Shown here: positions 9,101-16,710 of the stretch, piece by piece
How positions within the stretch are numbered: position 1 is the stretch's first letter
How the letters are laid out: each line of letters begins with the position of its first letter
Virus record (IMG/VR): IMGVR_UViG_3300009507_000157
Coordinates: 1-21,424 of that record
DNA: 21,424 nucleotides
Direction: 5' to 3' (one strand)
Source: a virus
Made by a program: the position numbers and the translations under genes
Notes under the pieces: model-generated
Database searches by the model: none
The model's input: the letters and a program-made list of their open reading frames with translations, nothing else
What the model was told of the DNA's origin: nothing

Positions 9101-9743
9101 TATCTGCTACTATTTCTAGTAAGTTACATATATCTTTCTTACCGAATTTTTTAGGTAGAGGTTTTAGTAGTTTTACAATAACGGATTGACCTTCTTTGTG
9201 TTCTACTAAGTCTATATTAATACCGGTACTGATATCATTATTTCCAAATGATACCTTGAATTCAGAAAAGTATGATTGATTTTCTAATTTAGACCTTACT
9301 TCGGCAACTGATTGTATTAATTCGTCATCGGTTAGCTCTAAAGTAAGTACTTGTATTTCTGTTCTATCTCCTGATATATTTTCAATAAAGAATCTAGGAG
9401 GTGTTTTTCTTAAGTGTAATAAGTCAGTAAAGAAGTTATAAGTTAACCTTATATCTCCATTCTGAAAGCCATTCGCAATTGCATCCTTGTGTGGTTCTAA
9501 TTGTAAGTTAGATGCTCCTTCTTTACCGGCACCTGCTGAAAGGGTAGATTGAGTACTGCTTTTATAGTTTAGCTGGGATTTGAGTAATGTTCCTTCTGGT
9601 GAGTATATGTGAAGATCAATAAAATCTTTACTGTCATTAAAGGTATTGTTTATTGAGAAAGGTCCAACAAGGATCGCATCCTTTTCTTCTAAGGATGTAT
9701 TACCTATATCGGCTTTAGTAACTATATAATTAACTTTCTCCAC
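6114..9743 (-). CDS. Long baseplate wedge/tail protein, P2-I-like segment, InlB-type repeats at C-terminus; 3' end interrupted by intron
   Basis: A 1209-residue protein. The first 200 residues are mixed alpha/beta. A helical region around 405-450 (IPTYLRED, then MFVHMLAQHFDNLWIYFKAV) and a segment near 540-565 (IPLLTKAKGTNRGLRALINC, FGIP) resemble the tail protein I / gp7-type wedge region of contractile tails. C-terminal regions around residues 928 (FEGWFDG) and 1041 (FLGWYN) carry the GW-F/Y signature, with flanking strands, of InlB B-repeat-like domains, often seen in surface adhesins. It overlaps the upstream coiled-coil gene by 14 bases. The visible TAA at 6114-6116 lies at the start of a group I intron, so after splicing the true end is probably a slightly different short tail encoded near 5770-5800. 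The gp7/I assignment is inference; the intron call is stronger. Confidence 0.75.
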   Translation of the reverse strand: MEKVNYIVTKADIGNTSLEEKDAILVGPFSINNTFNDSKDFIDLHIYSPEGTLLKSQLNYKSSTQSTLSAGAGKEGASNLQLEPHKDAIANGFQNGDIRLTYNFFTDLLHLRKTPPRFFIENISGDRTEIQVLTLELTDDELIQSVAEVRSKLENQSYFSEFKVSFGNNDISTGINIDLVEHKEGQSVIVKLLKPLPKKFGKKDICNLLEIVADSTAFDIKLQEVEDKITVPFIKGPNFTAGLDNTANNPTEFYNFDELFSYPVTGSYYELYSLFNEKGAQISIDHSDYGDFIHFSSAEERLRNFKYKLDLIDSYDRDRTTVSSTNYTSLGASGSKQYYDGLIKGIVDNFDHYDRYLYYESGSNSWPKSNSLPPYTNQVSSTLESRTWFEKQTELASNFDITNYDVLTNSIPTYLREDKTNEPLLMFVHMLAQHFDNLWIYFKAVSNKYDADNRLDFGISKDLVRSAIESFGINVYNGNKNLENLFASFNGESYTSGNPNEIINHYMQITSGSGLEHLQPMPADNYQKEIYKRIYHNIPLLTKAKGTNRGLRALINCFGIPDNLLTIKQFGGTAIDGNRHFSTQQGVTSSLDKIRLDNSGSLVSGSTLSLYSSVVDRVYKYSDDQHTVEVGFDISDTTNDLIQARVSGSFDYDNYIGDPRDAKQPSYNSLDELAEKIFTDEQEGSIYNYWNGIQKVWQDADWDWNATPFEAFRQTGDFIRLIKFFDNSIFKAVKDFIPARSNVNTGVIIKPHMLNRSKIKQVEVSYEHTIHTGSIKVDPITGSSAGAFDMTPLTPFTTNHLQSVISPLGLVHRNVTDESPKYTGEFSGSLLVASDGELNKGNPFKSQAQPIAQFSLRAFNFSLPIPLACDVILTITKVGEFYRFTPVGPGLVGITYPIAVGNSSTPISSSVDYDLYQFITANATPTYPYYFEGWFDGSLETDTLIQTSSILTIYEDTNTDIDHYFAHFSTEAANRIVYSFTTNYPDGTADGTMREGVYGLFDSVQLNYPSTIPATGSFQHTQNWNLYSSIAAEAVDGYNTYPFLGWYNSANNLLTTSSMITITSGSFGDTTAFYARYTPAKHYFTFRNWFRVTHNGSKITDDGTYQLFQKRNNEQLITQTADNVVNSYFLAEEYRASNNYYKAAYYIDVEIDGTLGTGYTYNFTFPENTNPDYHRAVNFYTNILDTYLYERNLDGYHHSPNTGTLPATI

Positions 9744-10101
9744 CAGTGTTTGCTGCTATAAGGTTTGCTATTTCTAATCTTTGATCTAATATTTCATTTT
9801 GAGAATCAAGTAACTGCTGTCTTAATTCTGCTATTTCATCTAATAGAGGTTGGATATCTTGTTCTATTTCGTTTATTGAAATTAGATCTCCACTTCTTAA
9901 TGATAAGTACTCGTGTGATTGTTCATCTCCTTGAACAGGGATTTCTAAGTAGAGTTCTTCGTAATCTTTGAAGAATTGTTCTACTGTTTTTTCTACAGCT
10001 TCAGCTACAGGTTTTTTGAAGCTACTAAAGCTTCTGTCGATAACTTTACCGTAGTCATCTTTCCCGTAAACTGTTTTTTTAATTTGTATATTCTTACCCA
10101 T
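9730..10101 (-). CDS. Small coiled-coil structural protein
   Basis: A 123-residue protein, highly charged (Lys/Glu-rich) in the first half. Residues about 83-115 are a clear heptad-like coiled coil (LLDEIAELRQQLLDSQNEIL and onward). It overlaps both neighbours: its start lies 8 bases inside the upstream gene and its end 14 bases inside the downstream one. This implies tight translational coupling within the baseplate operon. I do not recognise a family. A trimeric or dimeric connector between wedge and fibre proteins is a reasonable guess from the coiled coil and position, nothing more. Confidence 0.7.
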   Translation of the reverse strand: MGKNIQIKKTVYGKDDYGKVIDRSFSSFKKPVAEAVEKTVEQFFKDYEELYLEIPVQGDEQSHEYLSLRSGDLISINEIEQDIQPLLDEIAELRQQLLDSQNEILDQRLEIANLIAANTGGES

Positions 10102-11149
10102 GTCTAACTACCTTAAATACGTTTCTTTGATCTATTACAATATCGCTGCCACCAATAGAAGTTTTCAGAAGAAGTCTGTAATATCTTTCTGGTTGCAAGC
10201 TGTCCATGTAAACGTCAAAATAGCTACTAGTATTGTCAGCGCTTACTTTAGTGTAATTCTCGTCAAAGTCTATAATCATTTCATCGCTGTATTCATCTTT
10301 AATAGCCCAATATGTATCTTGAGGTAATTTATATTCAGTAAGATAGATTGAGCTTGTAGTGAATGCTCTTGCAGGATATTTAGGTCTAGCAGAAATTCTA
10401 AATCTAGTTTTGTCTGAATCTATATACTTTTCTTTTTGGTTCTTTATACTTATGGTTGCAATATCAGTTGATAGCTCATCAAGTGAACTATTAAAAGAGG
10501 AGTCATTCCATTTAAATTCCATGTATGGAGGAAATACCGTGTTGGTATCAACTCCAAAGTATTGTAACGTAATTGATGATGTTGTTTCAAACTCTAAATT
10601 ATCTGCTAATTTTATTGCTTGTCCATTATTCTCTATTGATCCACTTGTTACAGCGTCAACAAAAGAAGTTACATCTATGTCTAAATCGAGATTAGATTTC
10701 AAGTCAAAAGATTTAGAAGCGTCATAAGACCCTGTAATTAAGTCTCCTCCTAAATTATTCCATTCGTTTGTGTCTCCAGAGCCTCTATATCTCCAGTTAA
10801 CTCCTGTTCTAGAAATAGGATTATCTTCTACTTTACCTGTTCCGATATCCCAAGATGATGAGATAGGATGAGCATTTAATGTATATTCTTTTGGAATTTC
10901 TGATGCATACGCTACATATAGATGGATAGAAGCAGAATAGGGGCCGGATACTTTTGTGCTAAGTGCACTGTTTATTTCTCGATCTTTAAACTTAAGTAGT
11001 ATCCGGCTAGAGCGTCCTATTCCATCGTCATCAGGGTATGAACGAATTTCCAATATTTCGTCTAGGCCTGCATTTGCATACAAACCGGCAGTAGTTGGTT
11101 TAGACCAAATGGTCGTATCTTTTTCTGGAAAAATTCTATATACTGCCAT
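10094..11149 (-). CDS. Structural protein with DNRLRE/CBM-like N-terminal beta domain
   Basis: A 351-residue protein between the gp6-like gene and the coiled-coil gene. The N-terminal ~200 residues have the layout seen in DNRLRE-type beta-sandwich (carbohydrate-binding-like) domains: P-x-KDTTIWS at 8-16, N-x-GLDEILEIRS near 27-37, and SRILLKF near 48-54, followed by strands and FVDAVTSGS near 165. The C-terminal third looks like a second beta domain (SIYLTEYKLP, YFDVYMDSLQPERYYRLLLK), possibly fibronectin-like. In a phage baseplate such domains could bind surface glycans or decorate the wedge. The family resemblance is by eye and uncertain; the coding call is solid. Two bases separate its start from the stop of the preceding gene. 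Confidence 0.75.
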   Translation of the reverse strand: MAVYRIFPEKDTTIWSKPTTAGLYANAGLDEILEIRSYPDDDGIGRSSRILLKFKDREINSALSTKVSGPYSASIHLYVAYASEIPKEYTLNAHPISSSWDIGTGKVEDNPISRTGVNWRYRGSGDTNEWNNLGGDLITGSYDASKSFDLKSNLDLDIDVTSFVDAVTSGSIENNGQAIKLADNLEFETTSSITLQYFGVDTNTVFPPYMEFKWNDSSFNSSLDELSTDIATISIKNQKEKYIDSDKTRFRISARPKYPARAFTTSSIYLTEYKLPQDTYWAIKDEYSDEMIIDFDENYTKVSADNTSSYFDVYMDSLQPERYYRLLLKTSIGGSDIVIDQRNVFKVVRHG

Positions 11150-11150
11150 A

Positions 11151-12962
11151 TTATAATGTTGTTACTCTCCCTTCAATATCTTGATTAGGGAATTTTATTT
11201 CGAAGCAGCAAGGATCAAAAGAAGGATATACAACATTATCTTTTGTTGCTCCTGAAATGTCGTATCCAAATTCTGAGTATTTCTTACCTGCTTTGTTTAC
11301 TATACTTATATTTTTAACTGTTTGTACTCCTTTAACTCTATCTAATGTAGTGTACAAGTTTGATAAGTTAAGGGGTTGATTGATAGTTAATTTATCTCTA
11401 CCTAATGCTTCTTTAAGTTTCTCTGTACAATTGAGTAACACGTCTTTTGATTGGTAGTTAGGAAGTGCTACTATTTCAAATTGCAATCCTACATTAATAA
11501 CAAATGCATCTTTAATATCAACTGCATCAGTTAACATCATAAATTGAGATAAATATGTCTTAAGGTTATTTTTTAAAGTTCTACTTGCTGTTACTAGCTG
11601 ACCTTCGTTATTTAACGCTAATACGTAAAGAGAAAGGGCTAATCTATTATCACTAAGAACCGTTTCAGAGCTCCTAGTTGAACTATCTTGTGTTACGTAC
11701 ACTTTAGCTATACTTCCAAACATAGCTGGAAGGGATAAAGAACGTACTGTGTAATCTTGAAGTGTGACTGTTCTCTGCTGCTCAGCAAAGGATCTCATTG
11801 AGTTCTCTCTTATCTCCTGCACCGTATCGCCATCCCTACCGCCTAATGCAGGCTTGGGGTTATTGAAGGTTAGAGACGCTACTTTAGAGGAATCTGATGC
11901 TGTTGTTCCTATTGCATCGATGGTTGTTATTGCATTAGCAGGGGCATTAGCTTCAACTCCTCCTCCTACTATGTAACGAATTGTTAAGGTAGTGTTTGAG
12001 GGGGCAAGTCCATAAGACTTAGAGAATAAAAAGTTAGATGGATCATAAGCAAAATCAAGACGATTAGTACCTTGTCTTGTACCGTAACCGATTGAAGTAG
12101 GGTCTGGTAAGAATTCATTATCATCTTCTGTGCTTATTCCTGCTCCAAACTGTACTTGTAAAACTCCTTTAGAGGTGAATCTAGTAACAAATCTTCTTGC
12201 TACTTTTTTAAGTTTCATTAAATTAGGTGCTTGTGCTTTTTCAACTCCGTTATTTACTTCTGGTAAGAATATTGTATCTTGACCTAAGAAGGGTACTTCG
12301 TACCAAATATTACCATCACTATCGGTTATGTCTAATACACCTATGATATCTGTGTCAGATATGTTTACTGTGGCAAATTTATTAGAAGTAGTAAATGCTT
12401 CTGTTCTAGTTTTTATCTTACCAGAGAATGCTTTTGCTTTCTTTTTTAATAAGAATTCAGAAGGTTCATTATTAGTTAATGAAGCTACTGTTATTTCAGT
12501 AGGATCGTAAGAACTGGAGAAATTAAAATCTATCTTATCTTGTAGTAGGAATACTTGATTACCCTGTGAGGTAGATTTTAATGTACTGTTTTCTGATATG
12601 GTTATAGCTTGGTCGAAATTAGGTTTAAAGTCTGTACCTATTGCATCTACTAACTGTGTTACTTCTAGCTCTGCTTCTGCTACTGTAGTTACTTTTGGTT
12701 TATATCCCATCATATATGCTAGTGCATATAAGTTTGCTGGATTCTTAGCGTGTTGTAAGAAGGTTTCCTGTAGTTGGTTATCTTGGTAGAAAGAAAGAAC
12801 ATCTCCTACATATGATGCCATTTCAATAAACATCATTCCAGGTGAAGAAGGACCAAAATCGTTGTAAGCATCAGGAAAATATGCTTTTGCATATTCTACT
12901 AACTGTGACTTAAAGTCGTCAAAGTTCCTATTAATGTATCTTATATCTCTAGTTTCTGCCAT
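11151..12962 (-). CDS. Baseplate wedge protein, gp6 / baseplate J-like
   Basis: A 603-residue protein. The N-terminus (INRNFDDFKSQLVEYAKAYF, then PGMMFIEMASYVGDVLSFYQDNQLQETFL, residues about 10-75) matches the typical opening of T4 gp6 and related baseplate J-like proteins. The middle carries the J-type block (GGRDGDTVQEIRENSMRSFA near 370-395, then TLQDYTVRSLSLPAMFGSIAKVYV). Gp6 forms the inner ring of the baseplate wedge and links to gp25 and gp7; here the gp25-like gene lies directly upstream. The length is close to T4 gp6 (660 residues). The start overlaps the upstream stop as TAATG, implying coupled translation. No oddities are seen. Confidence 0.9.
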   Translation of the reverse strand: MAETRDIRYINRNFDDFKSQLVEYAKAYFPDAYNDFGPSSPGMMFIEMASYVGDVLSFYQDNQLQETFLQHAKNPANLYALAYMMGYKPKVTTVAEAELEVTQLVDAIGTDFKPNFDQAITISENSTLKSTSQGNQVFLLQDKIDFNFSSSYDPTEITVASLTNNEPSEFLLKKKAKAFSGKIKTRTEAFTTSNKFATVNISDTDIIGVLDITDSDGNIWYEVPFLGQDTIFLPEVNNGVEKAQAPNLMKLKKVARRFVTRFTSKGVLQVQFGAGISTEDDNEFLPDPTSIGYGTRQGTNRLDFAYDPSNFLFSKSYGLAPSNTTLTIRYIVGGGVEANAPANAITTIDAIGTTASDSSKVASLTFNNPKPALGGRDGDTVQEIRENSMRSFAEQQRTVTLQDYTVRSLSLPAMFGSIAKVYVTQDSSTRSSETVLSDNRLALSLYVLALNNEGQLVTASRTLKNNLKTYLSQFMMLTDAVDIKDAFVINVGLQFEIVALPNYQSKDVLLNCTEKLKEALGRDKLTINQPLNLSNLYTTLDRVKGVQTVKNISIVNKAGKKYSEFGYDISGATKDNVVYPSFDPCCFEIKFPNQDIEGRVTTL

Positions 12963-13372
12963 TATTGCTCTATATTAATTAACAGCTCATCTTTTATATT
13001 AGTATTAACTATCTCATATGATAAATAGAACTGAATTAAATTGTTATCTGGTTTTGATGCGATTTGCATTTTGATAGCTTTAACGTTAGGAAAATAAGTT
13101 TCCAGTGCTACTGCTACTAAACCATCAATTTCATCTTCTAGATCTGAGTTGATATTTTGAAATAATTTCTCTCTAAGGATCGAACCAAAAGTGGGGTTCA
13201 TATATCTTTCCCCTCTATTAGTTAAAAAGAAGTTAATTAGGTTATTTTTTATAGAGTCTTTTGTCTGGTAGTTAGAAGTAAAAACAGATTTAGCAGAGAA
13301 AGGTAGTTGTACCCCAACTGCTTTCCTTGGCTGACGATCTATTGGGTTAATTTTTTTTACTTCAAATGCCAT
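12962..13372 (-). CDS. Baseplate wedge protein gp25-like (GPW/gp25 family)
   Basis: A 136-residue protein, typical length for the family. The signature NRGERYMNP-TFGSILREKLF is at residues 52-71, containing the conserved G-E-R..P-x-FG core that in gp25/W proteins helps start sheath assembly. It follows a helix (DSIKNNLINFFLT, 39-51) as in T4 gp25 and P2 W. It sits between the gp6-like gene and a small unknown gene, and both junctions are TAATG overlaps of one base. It acts in the virion baseplate, contacting the first sheath ring. Confidence is high. Confidence 0.93.
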   Translation of the reverse strand: MAFEVKKINPIDRQPRKAVGVQLPFSAKSVFTSNYQTKDSIKNNLINFFLTNRGERYMNPTFGSILREKLFQNINSDLEDEIDGLVAVALETYFPNVKAIKMQIASKPDNNLIQFYLSYEIVNTNIKDELLINIEQ

Positions 13373-13812
13373 TATAGTCCTCTATGTTTGTCTTTTTTCA
13401 TTGATGCGTCTAGTATACCTTTTGCAGATTTAACAAAATCTAGTTGAGATATATCTAAACCAGGTTGTTGACCGTTGCCAGTCATTCCCATTGTAGAAGC
13501 CATAGAAGAGGCGAGGTTAGGTGCTGCTGCTCCAGGAGTTCCCATAAGACCGTTATAGTCTTCTTTTGTCATAGAAGAGGCTGTTTGATTTATCATCTCT
13601 TCTAATGGGATTGTTCCTTGGTTCATTTTCCCTGTTGACCAAGTTCTTCCCAAATCTTTCTGCTTAACGGGTTTGTATTCGTTAAACTTTTTAAATTCGG
13701 TTTGCGGAGTAGAAGCATGTTTAACTGCTTCATTCATTACTTCTTGTAACTCCTCCTTGACTGCTGCTCTTACTTCTTCACGTATAATTTTGCGTAGTTG
13801 ATCGAGTTTCAT
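13372..13812 (-). CDS. Small charged structural/assembly protein, unknown
   Basis: A 146-residue protein. Residues 1-32 form an amphipathic, strongly charged helix (MKLDQLRKIIREEVRAAVKE and onward), likely a coiled coil. The middle (about 40-80) is basic and polar, and residues 85-125 are Met/Gly/Ala/Pro-rich and probably disordered. No catalytic motif is seen. It could be an assembly chaperone or a tail-tube-interior protein, but the sequence does not decide. The leader carries TATTTATA 3 bases before the ATG and no Shine-Dalgarno sequence. It is coupled to the gp25-like gene by a TAATG junction. Confidence 0.7.
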   Translation of the reverse strand: MKLDQLRKIIREEVRAAVKEELQEVMNEAVKHASTPQTEFKKFNEYKPVKQKDLGRTWSTGKMNQGTIPLEEMINQTASSMTKEDYNGLMGTPGAAAPNLASSMASTMGMTGNGQQPGLDISQLDFVKSAKGILDASMKKDKHRGL

Positions 13813-13815
13813 ATA

Positions 13816-13823
13816 TATAAATA
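13816..13823 (+). promoter_or_regulatory. TATAAATA octamer in the gap before the 146-residue gene
   Basis: A 17-base gap holds ATATATAAATAG on the plus strand. The octamer equals the T4 late promoter core but points away from the gene. It lies only 3 bases from the ATG, too near to act as an ordinary -10 element for that start. A leader or translation element, or chance, is as likely as a promoter. Confidence 0.2.
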
Positions 13824-13829
13824 GTTAGG

Positions 13830-15191
13830 TTAAGAAAGTTGATTGTCTATTCTGAACTTTATTTCGTCTAATAGTACTTTTTTTGATGAACTAAACGAAG
13901 AAGGTCCTTTTATTTGTGTGCTTCCATCTTTTATACCAATAGCGAAGTGCTTAGGGGCTAGTTTAGGAGAGGAAGGATCCTTTACTATTTTTAATAAGTA
14001 TCCTTTATAGTACAGTTCAGGGTCGTCAATTGCGTCTGCTTCTTCTGTTACTAAGTCTTTGGATAAATCTGTTAATGCTTTTTGTATCTCTTGTAGTGTT
14101 TCTAATGCTATATCTAGAGATTGATTACTTGCTGTGTTTAAATCTGTACCACTATCACTGGAAAGAGAGGGTGCTGTTAATCTACTAGAGAGTTCATTAA
14201 GTGCAGTGTCAAGTTCAGCAAGTGCTTGTGCTTTACCTGTTAGTCCTCCACCAGAGAGTGATTCAACTGCTTTGAACTTAATATCAAATATAGGTAATCC
14301 ACTTTCGTCTAAGCCCTCTTGAGTCATAATAGCAAACTCTTTACCGGTAATTGGTTTTGTTTCTCCGTTTGGGAGTTTAATATTACCTGGAGGAATTAAT
14401 CTATAAGCGTCCCCTGTATTAATCCCTTCAGTGATAGCTGAGTTTTTTAATCTAAGTAATGTATCTATGTCTTTAGCTCCTTTCAAAGCTATATCTATCC
14501 CTAGATCCTTTCCTAAGTCTAATTTGACTTGATCAGATGCAGGTCTAGTATTTGACTTCTCTAATACTTTAGAGCCTAGAGTAGAAGTAATAAATTCTCC
14601 ATCTTTGTCTAATAGTTTTAGTTTCTTAGCTTGATCTTTAGTAAGTTTAGATTTTAATATATTTTCTATCTTACATGCTTTAATCGGTGCTTCTAAGTCT
14701 TTTACCCTACCTGATATTAAAGCTACAGAATTAGAAACATTTTTTAAACTAAAGTCAATAGCGTCAGCTGTAATTTCCATCGCTGCAATAAACTCTTTTA
14801 GTAGGTTTAATGTATCGGCATACTTAGTTGTAATGTTAACCGGAAGACCAGGAGGACCTACCTGTACGTGGGGAAATGCTTGAGGTATAGGAAGCGAAAG
14901 AATAATCTTAACAGCTGCTTTAAGTCCGCCTATAGGTGCTTTTAGAGATTTAGGTATAGCAGCAAAAGCTCCCATTGAGCTAGTTAATGTTCCTGTTAAG
15001 GCTCCTAAACCGTTCATCTTACTATCTAATTTAGCTAGTTCAGCTGGTCCTGGGCATCCTTTTGCTCGCATTTTATTAGTAGCATTTGTTACTGATTTAT
15101 TAGCTTTAGCAATGATTACACCGTTAGCTTTACCAATAGCTGTTCCTATGGCTGCATGTATCTTTGGTGGTTTAAACTTTTCAAATGGCAT
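13830..15191 (-). CDS. Virion protein of unknown function, hydrophobic helical N-terminal region
   Basis: A 453-residue protein starting MPFEKFKPPKIHAAIGTAIG. Residues about 60-125 are Gly/Ala/Leu/Pro-rich and hydrophobic (GALTGTLTSSMGAFAAIPKS, then KIILSLPIPQAFP) without charged breaks typical of soluble helices. They could insert into a membrane or line the tail core. Residues 130-200 look helical, and later regions are Lys/Asp-rich. It lies directly after the spike-like gene, with one base between them, and before the gp25-like cluster. A role in the baseplate hub or as a tape-measure-associated or DNA-pore protein is possible; the family is not recognised. Confidence 0.7.
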   Translation of the reverse strand: MPFEKFKPPKIHAAIGTAIGKANGVIIAKANKSVTNATNKMRAKGCPGPAELAKLDSKMNGLGALTGTLTSSMGAFAAIPKSLKAPIGGLKAAVKIILSLPIPQAFPHVQVGPPGLPVNITTKYADTLNLLKEFIAAMEITADAIDFSLKNVSNSVALISGRVKDLEAPIKACKIENILKSKLTKDQAKKLKLLDKDGEFITSTLGSKVLEKSNTRPASDQVKLDLGKDLGIDIALKGAKDIDTLLRLKNSAITEGINTGDAYRLIPPGNIKLPNGETKPITGKEFAIMTQEGLDESGLPIFDIKFKAVESLSGGGLTGKAQALAELDTALNELSSRLTAPSLSSDSGTDLNTASNQSLDIALETLQEIQKALTDLSKDLVTEEADAIDDPELYYKGYLLKIVKDPSSPKLAPKHFAIGIKDGSTQIKGPSSFSSSKKVLLDEIKFRIDNQLS

Positions 15192-15192
15192 A

Positions 15193-16332
15193 CTACTCTG
15201 TAAATACTTTAATGGAGTCTAAATCGTCAATAGCTTTCTTTATTTGACCTAAAGGTGATGCCATTGATGCTCCATGTGATTTAATCTGTGTTAGTCCTCC
15301 TGCTGAGGATCCTGCTGGTACTACTCCTGCTAATGCTTTACCTAGCCTTTCTAATTCTGAAAGTAATTGTCTCATCCAATCCTGTGTGGTAGCTCCTAAG
15401 AGTACGGGTTCTCTTTCTCCGAATGCTTCTGTTCCTAAATATACCTTAATAGCATCGAGTGCTACATAGTCTATTCCGTCAAAACTTATTGTAGTAGCAT
15501 TACCAGCTACAGCTTCTGTTGCTGAAAATAAGATGCTTTCTTCTTTAGCGTTAAAAAATAACCTACCGGAGTTGATTAATACCTGTGAACCTTGGTAACT
15601 ATCAGCTGTATCTGGTTCACTATCCCATGCATCTCTTTTGTCATTTGCTTGAGTTAGCAGTACTGTATGATCCTCTACTAAGTAGATAGAGGCGGGGTCA
15701 TCGTCAATATTCTCAACAACCGGTGTTGCTGTATCTGCTGATGCTTTTCCGTTACTTATAATTGTTATTGGCTTCTGTTCATTAGTTTCAACGAACTTTT
15801 TTTCGTAATCAGTTCCTGTAAATCGAAGTGACTGTCCTTGTCTTCCTTCTACTATTACATCCCCTTGAGCAGGTTGTATAGGGGATACATTTGCTTTATC
15901 TTCGAAATTATAACCTAAGTCAGGTTCTCCCGGATTCTGGTATATGTCTGGGAATGCATTATGATGTGGGCTATTCCAGATACTAACCACTGTAGTATAG
16001 AAGAACCGAGTATGGTTTATTATACTGTCATCTTTTTCTATTGATGGTGCACTAGTAATTATTACTATTTCATTAAGGAGGGGATAGTTTTTAAAGTTAG
16101 AGTTTATTGGATATGCTATATCTAACAACTTAGGGTCACTTTCGTCTTGCTGTTGACCTATAACTCTAAATCTAATAGCACCAAGAGATTCTATTTCACC
16201 AAAGTTAGACCAGTCTTCATGAGCATCGTCTAATATAATATCAACCACTCTAGCAGGATACGACTCCTTTACGGAGTTGACTGATGATGGTCTTTTATTA
16301 ACGTATGATTCTAAGCCTCCATTAAATGGCAT
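15193..16332 (-). CDS. Baseplate spike/hub-like protein with N-terminal OB-fold (gp5/gpV-like)
   Basis: A 379-residue protein. Residues about 25-115 have the pattern of the OB-fold that opens gp5/gpV/VgrG spikes (ARVVDIILDD, then GAIRFRVIG, then YPINSNFKNYPLLNEIVIIT). The stretch at about 155-170 (GDVIVEGRQGQSLRFTG) and the later LINSGRLFFNAKEESILFSA (about 250-270) look like the beta-prism repeats that follow in such spikes. No lysozyme domain as in T4 gp5 is seen, so peptidoglycan cutting must lie elsewhere. The C-terminus (DWMRQLLSELERLGKALAG) is helical. Its start lies 11 bases inside the upstream 120-residue gene. Gene order spike, gp25, gp6 supports the call; it is still inferred from pattern. 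Confidence 0.65.
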   Translation of the reverse strand: MPFNGGLESYVNKRPSSVNSVKESYPARVVDIILDDAHEDWSNFGEIESLGAIRFRVIGQQQDESDPKLLDIAYPINSNFKNYPLLNEIVIITSAPSIEKDDSIINHTRFFYTTVVSIWNSPHHNAFPDIYQNPGEPDLGYNFEDKANVSPIQPAQGDVIVEGRQGQSLRFTGTDYEKKFVETNEQKPITIISNGKASADTATPVVENIDDDPASIYLVEDHTVLLTQANDKRDAWDSEPDTADSYQGSQVLINSGRLFFNAKEESILFSATEAVAGNATTISFDGIDYVALDAIKVYLGTEAFGEREPVLLGATTQDWMRQLLSELERLGKALAGVVPAGSSAGGLTQIKSHGASMASPLGQIKKAIDDLDSIKVFTE

Positions 16333-16684
16333 CTGGTTCTGGTTTATCGTTTACTTCTTCATTCAACTCTTCAGTATTCTCTAATAGAGCAGCTAACTCA
16401 GCAGGGTCGAACATATCTCCTGAGTCTCCTTTAGCTTGTGCAGATTCAATTCGTTGTATAATTGCTGCCATTTTTATAAGTGCGTCGTCGTTCTTAACAC
16501 CTATCTCCATATATTCTTTAATCATAGGAACTATAAGTGTAGCGTCCCCTATGTTTTCTATAAGAGGTTTAAGTTCTCCTATGAGAGCTTTTACCTGTGC
16601 TTTGGTTTGAGATTGATTGTCATGTATCTCACCGAAAAGGTCAGATAATGTCTTCTCACCAAATATGATTTTATCAAGTGCCAT
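16322..16684 (-). CDS. Small acidic helical protein, unknown, first gene of the baseplate run
   Basis: A 120-residue acidic protein, predicted almost entirely helical (LSDLFGEIHDNQSQTKAQVK, then IENIGDATLIVPMIKEYMEI, ending in an acidic Glu/Asp/Asn-rich tail). No motif is recognised. It overlaps the spike-like gene by 11 bases. A 26-base gap with the TATAAATA octamer precedes it, and upstream lies the sigma factor, so it is probably the first gene of a late structural unit. A chaperone or tail-assembly factor is possible. Confidence 0.65.
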   Translation of the reverse strand: MALDKIIFGEKTLSDLFGEIHDNQSQTKAQVKALIGELKPLIENIGDATLIVPMIKEYMEIGVKNDDALIKMAAIIQRIESAQAKGDSGDMFDPAELAALLENTEELNEEVNDKPEPDAI

Positions 16685-16697
16685 AAGTATATTTTTA

Positions 16698-16705
16698 TAT
16701 AAATA
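16698..16705 (+). promoter_or_regulatory. TATAAATA octamer in the gap before the baseplate run
   Basis: The 26-base gap between the sigma-factor gene and the first structural gene holds TATATAAATAT on the plus strand. Read along the genes it is ATATTTATATAA, 13 bases before the ATG, and shares GATATTTATAT with the gap at 4684. Here a start of the late transcript would make sense, but the octamer's orientation relative to T4 late promoters is reversed. Confidence 0.35.
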
Positions 16706-16710
16706 TCTTG

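Noticed and set aside
4716-9743. Splicing that would fuse the 1209-residue and 350-residue proteins
   Set aside because: All three frames after the intron meet a stop before or next to the ATG at 5768, so no fusion is possible.
10359-10727. Plus-strand open frame of 122 codons
   Set aside because: Antisense to the 351-residue structural gene, which has consistent beta-domain patterns and tight junctions with its neighbours.
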